In this document: one piece after another, positions 11,101 to 16,495 of the stretch
Position numbering within the stretch: the first letter of the stretch is position 1
Layout of the letters: every line of letters starts with the position of its first letter
Origin: Deltaproteobacteria bacterium
GTDB taxonomy: Bacteria; Myxococcota_A; UBA796; SXON01
Assembly: GCA_947445035.1 (NCBI GenBank)
Contig: CANFCK010000001.1
Span: forward strand, 424,044-488,043
Direction: 5' to 3'
Length of the DNA stretch: 64,000 nt
Made by a program: the position numbers and the translations under genes
Notes under the pieces: generated by a model
The model's database searches: none
What the model saw: the letters and a program-made list of their open reading frames with translations, nothing else
What the model was told of the DNA's origin: nothing

Positions 11101-11862
11101 GGCAGCAGGGGGCGTTGGTACCGGCGCCGTGATCGTCGGCCGCGCGTCCGTGGGGACCCAGGCGCGGACGGCGGCCAGCAGCGTCGGGAAGCGTCGCGCG
11201 ATCCCCGGCGCGTGCATCAACCCGGCGCCGCCTGGCCACGCTGCGACGAAGGCGTCATCGGCCTCGTAGAGCCCTCGGGCCGCGTCCTCGACGCCCTCGC
11301 CCCCGACCACCCGCCGGTACGCCTGGCTGGCCAATGACGCGACGAAGTTCTGGTCCGCGACGCGCCGGAAGTCGCCCGCAGCGATGCGTGCCAGCCGCCC
11401 GCCCAGCTTGGGCCCCAGCGGGAAGTAGCCCCCCAGGACGTCGCCGAGCACCACGCCGGCCGCCCGGGGCACCACCACTTCGGGAGGGTGCGGCCAGTCG
11501 AGCAGCAACGCGCCCAGTCCGGCGTAGGCCAAAGCGAGCTCACGAACGTCATCGGCGCCCGCGCGCCCGCCAGAGCCCAGCCCACGGAGGTACAGCCCCG
11601 CGAAGCCGGTTGGCACCTCGCCCGGGGTGGTCCTTTCCAGCCAGGTCGGCCGCGCCGGGTGCGGGGGACCGTCCATGACGATGATCGGCCCCGTGCCGGG
11701 CGCCCCTTCGGCCTGCCGGACGCGCACCCACGCACCCTCCGGGACGGCGGCGTGGTCGGCAGTGAGGTCCACGATCACCACGATTCCGGCTGCAAGCAGC
11801 GGCGTCGCCGAGGCGACAAACGCGGCTGGCAACAGGACGAGGCGGCTCGGAACCGACATCAA
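2140..11862 (-). CDS. Single-polypeptide PUFA/secondary-lipid-type polyketide synthase: N-terminal orphan region, KS-AT-ACP-KS-ACP-ACP-ACP-KR-DH-PPTase (3240 aa)
   Basis: KS1 'DAACAGSMAA' (~10.45 kb), AT 'GHSLGEYG' (~8.96 kb), ACP1 'LGIDTVKTADI' (~8.03 kb), KS2 'NAACASTTQ' (~6.93 kb), three tandem ACPs 'LGIDTVKQAEI' (~5.85, 5.52, 5.19 kb), KR 'LTGGTRGITAQVGLELARRG'...'VDYSAANE', DH 'DHAIDNVPVLPG', C-terminal PPTase 'GVDMEAIEAR...WSVKEAVLKALG'. Confidence 0.93.
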   Translation of the reverse strand: MMSVPSRLVLLPAAFVASATPLLAAGIVVIVDLTADHAAVPEGAWVRVRQAEGAPGTGPIIVMDGPPHPARPTWLERTTPGEVPTGFAGLYLRGLGSGGRAGADDVRELALAYAGLGALLLDWPHPPEVVVPRAAGVVLGDVLGGYFPLGPKLGGRLARIAAGDFRRVADQNFVASLASQAYRRVVGGEGVEDAARGLYEADDAFVAAWPGGAGLMHAPGIARRFPTLLAAVRAWVPTDARPTITAPVPTPPAAPDVLASIHPHEPIAIIGLGCRLPRCASAAQLWDNLIAGFSGIVEVPEARWAPALYWDPDKSAIDKTYAKIGGFVTDFTFNPKRFRIPPSVARLVDPIQQMALEAAADALDDAGYGDSRQYDRSRVATILGNSMGGEITDEYTLRVMFPAMRKALNEVPGFAALRADDRAAILVAYEHELKRDLPPITEDSMPGELANVVAGRITNALNLGGPNFTTDAACAGSMAAIQAAVKGLQDGDFDMALTGGADRSMGVATYAKFCKIGALSPDGSRPFDAGANGFVMGEGVGILVLKRLSDALRDGDRVYAVVRGFGGSSDGKGKGITAPNPEGQKRALRRAYENAGVDPADVDIFECHGTSTVVGDKVEVDALADLIGPGRRSRAARIGSIKSNIGHLKSAAGAASALKMSLALFHGVLPPSINYKSPRPDIDYSVVPLQVQTEAESWEHAGPRFAGISAFGFGGTNFHMVLEGFRPGMAKASATTVAVSAWPPVTTSVAEGPSDAPRIVAPANGPASTRTGGAPNRTVAAIPVPTGLWALSADSPEEMVERCAALVERAVSAPYEADAPLRVAAHAVDRDEQLAQLEKVVAAVKKGKGYDLLRQRGIALEDVPCDGEIAFIFTGQGSQYLGMGLDLCDRYPIVAETFREADAVMEPLLGKPLTALIRRDEAMSEEDQFERLRDTAISQPATLTVDVALLRLLSAYGVRPDMVAGHSLGEYGALVAAGILTFRDALVAVSARGREMAGVKLDDVGKMSGIAASTDVVMEVLAEVPGYVVPANKNSPTQTVIAGETDAVEAAGELFKSRGITVYPLPVSHAFHSRIVAPASAPLKRVLEGLDVREPVRRITTNVDSRYYPTGEGARAAIIENLAAQVAAPVEWIAQVERMYADGARIFVECGPKRALSGFVVQILKHRPHRALYTNQPKRGGVSSFLDTLAELFVLGFPVSARPQATTDIFAPTEPRRSTTPLLAARAPAPPAGTSVERVGTPEMARIILEIVSRRTGLGVEDLDLDHDIEADLGIDTVKTADIMATVRETLRLEADPTYKLGQHRTLRQLVDYAARITGATQPSTMRERRAATEVVPVIAAVVPVMAPTVGAPMLPADSAARFLAQIAGQDPRGVDPATFATAMLPALQGFLGAAWAAFQSAQAPLTVAAIAAPIASQAIAAGPAPIAPASAPKAGTLRIVCSGASLGLPGGTEVFEPDGIQRMLKGENRIGQVSEADQDRILAKNVVRLTKDPVTGEGGFQEVERRDQVIRLAGRKSHFDLVADYGVDASFARSLDITTQLAIAAALEALRDAGIPLVRTWRKTTTGKDVATGWALPEALRDTTGLVFASAFAGYDQLVHKLKKNGGDGEGHFDRRFLFQILAMGHSQLAQFLGARGPNTAINAACASTTQGLAIAEDWIRVGRCDRVIVVGADDVTSDDLMEWIGTGFLAAGAATTTAEVELAALPFDRRRHGMILGMGAAALVLEKAPDVAARGMAPVAELLGTHIANSAFHGTRLDASHISREVKTFADKVVAAAGVSHARFAESCVFLSHETYTPARGGSAAAEMASLPHAFGAAASKMVIANTKGYTGHPMGAGLEDTVAVKALQYQLVPPIPNLKEPDPDLGQLTLSAGGHYDLTYALRLAAGFGSQLALAAWKKGANGDARIVNAAAHAAWLQSVGGGPGKLVVEARQLRLVVEPSVQKGARSAPNSPGASQAQRSSTPSRKAVLERLTAVVAAKTGYGIDEIDPSYELEADLGIDTVKQAEIFSEVREAYGLDRDDSFKLADYSTVEKLAGWLAGQVAQKGGGAGVVEQATAAAPTGVTPAAATPAVDASEVLARLISVVAAKTGYETSEIDPAYELEADLGIDTVKQAEIFSEVREAYGLDRDDTFKLADYSTVEKLAGWMAGKVAEKAGSAAAGPVAAASASPAAAAAAASPAGAPTAEVLARLVAVVAAKTGYEVSEIDPAYELEADLGIDTVKQAEIFAEVRDAYALDRDDSFKLADYPTVEKLAGWMAERVAAKAAGSAALALATEAAPPPSAGKRAPEAPAAPDAGPESVAAEPTSAPVPGELPADFRVRRVVRVSHVKLPVSSLRGQVVWVLGGGPLATALRDEIDQAGARSRGDPDVVIDCGVPLLELFAQARALDAKRPRQWLAAIVPPSDLRGARDNGARAGLCKALGREWPACRARVVTTRAGWGEVDAARALVDELGEADRATEVWVGPGEREVAALAVEPVPTLGHWPEHPIAVLTGGTRGITAQVGLELARRGPCTLILVARTAPGADALDEEAARAQIRTELSAESKRVTPKMIDERLRPLRVAEEARQNVEDMRALGAEVTVRTVDMADGEAVRSLVAELREAHPRLDLVIHGAGVEESRLLADKDEVAFRRVYDGKAEGGLALAEALDGPSFFVSMGSIAGRFGNAGQVDYSAANEAMAQVCLRRPRSLHIAWTAWAGVGMAVRGGMEKLLTSRGVELLPPLAGARVLCDLVAAGVSGELVIAGGLGDFQSPAIHPLLDSVELVGDRAIARRTMSLSSDPWMADHAIDNVPVLPGVIGLEMMAGAALAAHPRGRYAGAEDITFSAPLKLHRDEPVHIEIIAAPDDEGTWTCVLRSTRKLKNGREQTTTHFEARIQLAEMPLLPALPSAYFPEERISQKEIYRRYFHGPRFQVLRGAEAVAVQGLLAAASVEHGPIAEGLLTEPLVLEAAFQAAGLHRMAIDGLMALPQSIDAVELVRSAVEGESLQVVVHARGTTYDIDVDGAEGRVLRVRGFRMVEKGPLDPSDRLTPPEGGWPSASLAVSADAQAELPRAEAVSLTTRGTPKRKADRLAGQVAANRAVAALVSDEFSIGRRASGQPVVEGARDVNVSITHIDGEALALAVRGAHAGVDMEAIEARSDAFAAEWFTEAERAWAHTPEDRTAVWSVKEAVLKALGTGMALSPREIDVHRVEAGRAEVTLSGEVAARHAALGGAPIRVRVSERAGRIVATAIFAA
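5080..5960 (-). repeat. Three tandem near-identical ACP-coding repeats (~325-bp period) inside the PKS
   Basis: Recurring DNA 'gtcggccagcttgaag.tgtcgtcccgatc.aggc.gta.gc.tc..g.acttcgg..aa.atctccgcctgctt.acggtgtcgatgcc.aggtcgg' around 5120-5200, 5440-5535, 5770-5860. Confidence 0.9.
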
Positions 11863-11945
11863 CGTGACCCGGGGGTCCGCTTCCTATCCGCCCACCGCGG
11901 GCAGTGCCCGTGACCTGCGCGTTACATACCCACCGAGGCTCGCAG

Positions 11946-12644
11946 ATGGTGTTCGCGTTGTCGTTCGCGCTGTGGAGTCTCGCAGCGCCCAGCGCCGAGG
12001 CCGCCGAAAGTGCGTTCGCGCTGCGCCCGCGCGTGAACCAGCGGTACCAGGACGTCATCCTGACCACCAACGGCACCCGTTGGCGCGGACGCGTCACCGA
12101 TCGCGGCGAACTGTACCGCATTCGGTTGGCCGACAACTCTGAGGTTGTGCTGCGCAAGGACGATATCGTTTCGGTCACACGAGAGCTACACCCGGCGCTC
12201 CTTCACAACGAACAGTGGTGCGCTCGCTTCACGCCCGGGTTTGAAGTAGCATTTGTCATTGCCGATGCAGACGGCGGCACGCAATATGGATTTTTCGGTG
12301 AGTTCTCGGTGGCCCGAAACTTCGGTGGCGCATTCGAACCCGAAATCACTCTTGCGCTGAGCCCGGTCGGGCCCAAGGACGGCGCGCTCAACGCGCAGCT
12401 GGGCCTCGGCATCCGCTACTACTTGCAGCCAGACAAGAAGGCGAAAGCATACACCAACACCCAACTGATTCTGTTCGGGACGCGCGGCGACCTTGGTCTG
12501 CGGACAGGCCCTGGTTTCATGTGGGATATATCGCCTGGCCTCGGCCTTGGCACCCACCAGGGTGTCACGTTGCTCATTCAAGATTCGCCCGAGGCGGTTG
12601 CCGTCGGCTACCACGCGGGTTTGACGGCGCAAGGCAGATTCTGA
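11946..12644 (+). CDS. Secreted/outer-membrane protein of unknown function
   Basis: ATG at 11946 followed by signal peptide 'MVFALSFALWSLAAPSAEAAES'; C-terminal glycine/aromatic beta-strand pattern; 84 bp from the divergent PKS start. Confidence 0.7.
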   Translation: MVFALSFALWSLAAPSAEAAESAFALRPRVNQRYQDVILTTNGTRWRGRVTDRGELYRIRLADNSEVVLRKDDIVSVTRELHPALLHNEQWCARFTPGFEVAFVIADADGGTQYGFFGEFSVARNFGGAFEPEITLALSPVGPKDGALNAQLGLGIRYYLQPDKKAKAYTNTQLILFGTRGDLGLRTGPGFMWDISPGLGLGTHQGVTLLIQDSPEAVAVGYHAGLTAQGRF

Positions 12645-12669
12645 TAGCCTGAGTGGGCTGGAAACGGGA

Positions 12670-13707
12670 ATGCCTCCTCCCCACCGAACTGTGTCGCCCC
12701 CCATGCGGGGTGACCGCATTCTGATCGTCGACGACGAACCACTCAATCTTCAGGTTTTCGACTACAACTTCTCCGACGAATACTCGTTATTGTTCACGGC
12801 GTCAGCCGAAGAAGCGCTGGAAGTCCTTCGGCGGGAACGGGTTGCGGTGGTCATCGCCGACCATCGGATGCCGGGGATGTTGGGCCTCGATCTTTTGGCT
12901 CTTTTGGCCAAAGAACAGCCGCAGGTCGTGCGCATGTTGCTCACCGCACACACCGACGTGCCCCTGTTGTTGGATGCAATCAATCGTGGGGTACTTTTCC
13001 GATACATTTCCAAGCCTTGGAACGCCGACCAGATGCGGCAGGACATCAAGCATGCCCTCGCACGCCACGTCCAGGAGGCCGAGGCGCAGCGGCGCCAGGG
13101 GCTGTCAGACGTGGTGCACGGCGCGGGGGCGATCGCCGCAGCCCTCGAGGGCGAACTCGCGGCTGCCCTGGCGGTGATGGACGCGCTTTCAGGTGGCGAG
13201 GGCGCCGATCGAGTGCGCGCCCTTCACCACAACGCGGGACGGGCGGCGGGCCGCGATCAGCTGTCCTGGCAGGCGTGCGAGCCTCGGGCGATCGTGGACG
13301 CGGCGCTCGCCTCCGTTGGCCGGCGGGTGCGGCAGGCTGGCGTCGTCGTCGACGTGAACCAGGTGGGTGCCACCCGCATCTTCGGAATGCATGGGCGCCT
13401 CTCCGAGGCACTCGCCGCCGTGATCCTCAACGCGGTCGAGTCTCTGGAGCGTCGGCCGGCGCCGCGGCTGCTCAGGGTACAGATCGCCGCGGCCGCCGGG
13501 GGGGACGTTCGCATCGCCGTCAGCGATGGCGGCACCATCCCCGCGGCCGTCCTCGCCAAGGCCACCCAGCTTTTCTTCAGCGGCGGCGACGGCGAGGGGC
13601 TTGGGCTTCCTGTTGCGGCGGCCATCCTCACCGAACACCGCGGCCAGCTGGACCTCTCCGACGGCGGGCGCGGTGAGGTCGCGCTGGTCCTCCCGGGCAT
13701 GCGGTAG
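12670..13707 (+). CDS. Response regulator receiver protein with C-terminal HATPase-like domain
   Basis: REC: 'ILIVDDEPLNLQVF', 'VVIADHRMPGMLGLDLL', 'LLTAHTD', 'YISKPW'; C-terminus 'AAVILNAVESL...VSDGG...GEGLGLPVAAAILTEHRGQLDLSDGGRGEVALVLP' kinase ATPase-like. Confidence 0.85.
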   Translation: MPPPHRTVSPPMRGDRILIVDDEPLNLQVFDYNFSDEYSLLFTASAEEALEVLRRERVAVVIADHRMPGMLGLDLLALLAKEQPQVVRMLLTAHTDVPLLLDAINRGVLFRYISKPWNADQMRQDIKHALARHVQEAEAQRRQGLSDVVHGAGAIAAALEGELAAALAVMDALSGGEGADRVRALHHNAGRAAGRDQLSWQACEPRAIVDAALASVGRRVRQAGVVVDVNQVGATRIFGMHGRLSEALAAVILNAVESLERRPAPRLLRVQIAAAAGGDVRIAVSDGGTIPAAVLAKATQLFFSGGDGEGLGLPVAAAILTEHRGQLDLSDGGRGEVALVLPGMR

Positions 13708-13708
13708 C

Positions 13709-16495
13709 GTGGACAGCGCGCTCCCCAAACGCACCAACCCGCGGCGACGCACCCTTTTGCGGCTGGAGGCGGGGTCTCACGATCGCGAACGGGTGACCAA
13801 CCTCTCGGTCAACGGGATGTTCGTCACCGGCGCCACCGTGGCCGCGGCGGAGCGGGGCGCGCTCTGGATTCCAGGAGAAGACCGGCCCTTCGAACTGACG
13901 TTCCGGCACGTGTACCAGCGGCCCTCGGGCGTCGGAGTGCACTTCGAGCCCGTCGATCGGCGAACCCGGACCGAGCTTCAGGCCTACGTCCATCATCATC
14001 ACGAACAAGCGCGCCTCCAAGCGATCGAGGCGCAATTGCTCGGCTCGCCCGCCAACCTCAAGCCAATTGCCGAGCGGGAAGCCACCCACAACGTGCTGCG
14101 GCCGATCGAAAAGTCGCGACAGACTTTGCGCATCCATCCCTCGGTTGGCCACCCCGGCGTCTTGTCGCGCATCGCGGCGATCGATGAGCATAATGCAAGA
14201 ATCACCGTTTTATTGGAGGGGCCGGCGCAGCTAGACGAGTTCGACCCCGTCTTTCTGTCGATGAACCAGGGGCAGGCGCTCTACCTGGCCGATACCGTCG
14301 TGGAGAGCCGGACGGGCGCGGTCGCGACGCTGATGCTCCCCGAGCGGCTTTTCCGCCCCGAGCGGCGACGGCTGGAGCGCGAAGGAGTCGACGCGACTCA
14401 ACTCCGGTTCACCGTCGGCAGCCAAGAATGTCGTGCGCAGGCCGTTCAGTGCGATGCCAACGGTATCGCGGTGCTGGCGGCCCCCGAAGAGGCTCTGGGC
14501 CTTTCGGTGGGGGACATCCACGAAGGCTGCCGCCTGGTCAACGCCGCCGGGTCCCGAGACCTGCAGCCGCTCCGGGTGGCTTGGCGCGAGCGGCGGCCGG
14601 ACGGCGAGGTCGCGATCGGCTTCGAGCGGGTCTTCTCCCGAGCCCCCCTTTCGATTGCGGAGCACGCCTTTCCGCTCCACGCGCCCACGCGGGCACAGAA
14701 GGCGGTGGCGACCATCGAACACCTGGTGGGAAGCGCCCTCGGCAAGGTCGGGATTGGGGACACCGCGGCCGCGCAGACCTGGGTCATGTCCGACAAGGAC
14801 GGCCGCCCGGTGGTCCACCTCGTCAACGCCACGTTTGACCTGGCGCGCCCGCCGGCCGAGTTCACCGTGGTACTGATTCCGCCGCCGTACGGCCGTACCA
14901 AAGAGACGCCGAGCGTGCTGGCGCTCACGTTGGTCGAGACCTTCCGGGCGGCGCGACTCCCGGTTCTGGTCTTGCGATGGGACGGTATCAATCACGTGGG
15001 CGAGTCGTGGCGCGATGAGCGGTGCAGCGCACCGGAGCACGCCATGCTCCGCTACACCCAGTCCCAGGCCGTGCGTGACATCGAAACGACGGTGACAACG
15101 CTCGGATCGAGGTTCGGTCTACAGAAGATGCGCACGGTCGTCGTGAGTTTTTCTCTCTCCGCTGTCGCGACTCGCAGATACCTGGCTGCCGGCGGCGCCG
15201 GCATCGACTACTGGATTTCGGCGATGGGCGCAGCCGACGCCCGAGACACCATCCAAAACGGCAACGGCGGCGTGGACCTCGTGGGCATGAAGCGCCGCGG
15301 TGAGAGCCTGGGCATCCGGCTGATCCAGGGCCACCTCGTCGACGCCGACCGGCACTGCCAGGACCTGCTCGATCACGGGTTCGCCGACCTGGAGGACGCC
15401 CGCTACGACATGGCGCGGGTGTCCCAGCCGGTGACGTGGTTGTGCGGCCGCCACGACTTCTGGGTCAACGTCCACCGGGTGCGGGACGCCATGACCGTGC
15501 CGGCCAGCGGGGCTCGCGAAGTCGTCGAACTCCCGACCGGCCATTTCGTTCGGACGAGCAATGAAGCGCTCGCTACTTTTCGGTTCATCGCCGAGCGCTG
15601 CCTCAAACAGCTCCACGGCCGGGAGATCAAGGGCGTCACCCCTTCGACCTGGGTGATGGAACGCACGCTGAAGCGTGAACGGGCGCGGCTTCGGGAGACG
15701 CCGTTCGACGCGGTCGCCTACTGGCGAGACTACCTCCTTGGCAATCGCGACAACCCGCTCGGCTTCGACCTGCTCGCCTTGACCGACGAGTACAACGAGC
15801 TGATGGGCCTCCAGATGGAGCGTCTCGAGCTCACCTCCGGCATGCGCGTGGTCGATCTCGGCTGTGGGACGGGGAATGCCGTCGCGGCCATGGTCCGGAC
15901 CGTCGGTGACCGCGCCCCGGGTCTGGTGATCGACGCGGTGGATCTGGTTCCGGAGGTCTTGGAGCGCGCGCGGCGAAATGTGGCGGCAGCAGCGGCGGAG
16001 ATCGGAGTGGCGCTCCCGACGGTCCGCTATCAGGTGGTGGACCTGACGTTGCGGGAGCGGCCGAACCTCCCGTTCGCGCATGGCAGCGTCGATGCCGTGC
16101 TGATGTCCCTGGTGCTCCCCTACGTGGGCGAGCCCGGACCGCTCTTGGATGAGGTCGTGCGGATCTTGCGCCCCGGCGGTCGTCTCGTCGTCTCTACACT
16201 GCGCCCGGATGTCGACATGAGCGGCACCGTGGCACGCCTTCGGACGAAGTTGGAGCGCGGAGACACCCAGGTTTTGGAGGGCTGGGGTGCGGCGCGCCTT
16301 GGCAGCGCGCTGCGCGACTACCTCAACCGGGCGGCGAGCCTGCTCGAGTTCGAGCTGGATGGACGTTTCCGCTTCCACGAGCGAGAGGACCTGGAAGTGC
16401 GGATTCGCCGGCACGGGCTGGTCATCCAGTCGGTCGAGCCCACATTCGGCGACCCACCCCTGGCCTTGGTGCTCACGGCGATCAAGGATGGCTGA
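13709..16495 (+). CDS. Fusion protein: PilZ (plus YcgR-like region) - LuxD-like acyl-ACP thioesterase/alpha-beta hydrolase - class I SAM-dependent methyltransferase (928 aa)
   Basis: GTG start at 13709; PilZ motifs 'RTLLR' (RxxxR) and 'NLSVNG' ([D/N]xSxxG); LuxD-like 'LVLRWDGINHVGES', 'VVVSFSLSA', 'ARDTIQ', 'CGRHDFWVN', 'TGHF'; MTase 'VVDLGCGTGNAVAAMV' and 'LRPGGRLVVSTL'. Confidence 0.88.
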   Translation: MDSALPKRTNPRRRTLLRLEAGSHDRERVTNLSVNGMFVTGATVAAAERGALWIPGEDRPFELTFRHVYQRPSGVGVHFEPVDRRTRTELQAYVHHHHEQARLQAIEAQLLGSPANLKPIAEREATHNVLRPIEKSRQTLRIHPSVGHPGVLSRIAAIDEHNARITVLLEGPAQLDEFDPVFLSMNQGQALYLADTVVESRTGAVATLMLPERLFRPERRRLEREGVDATQLRFTVGSQECRAQAVQCDANGIAVLAAPEEALGLSVGDIHEGCRLVNAAGSRDLQPLRVAWRERRPDGEVAIGFERVFSRAPLSIAEHAFPLHAPTRAQKAVATIEHLVGSALGKVGIGDTAAAQTWVMSDKDGRPVVHLVNATFDLARPPAEFTVVLIPPPYGRTKETPSVLALTLVETFRAARLPVLVLRWDGINHVGESWRDERCSAPEHAMLRYTQSQAVRDIETTVTTLGSRFGLQKMRTVVVSFSLSAVATRRYLAAGGAGIDYWISAMGAADARDTIQNGNGGVDLVGMKRRGESLGIRLIQGHLVDADRHCQDLLDHGFADLEDARYDMARVSQPVTWLCGRHDFWVNVHRVRDAMTVPASGAREVVELPTGHFVRTSNEALATFRFIAERCLKQLHGREIKGVTPSTWVMERTLKRERARLRETPFDAVAYWRDYLLGNRDNPLGFDLLALTDEYNELMGLQMERLELTSGMRVVDLGCGTGNAVAAMVRTVGDRAPGLVIDAVDLVPEVLERARRNVAAAAAEIGVALPTVRYQVVDLTLRERPNLPFAHGSVDAVLMSLVLPYVGEPGPLLDEVVRILRPGGRLVVSTLRPDVDMSGTVARLRTKLERGDTQVLEGWGAARLGSALRDYLNRAASLLEFELDGRFRFHEREDLEVRIRRHGLVIQSVEPTFGDPPLALVLTAIKDG

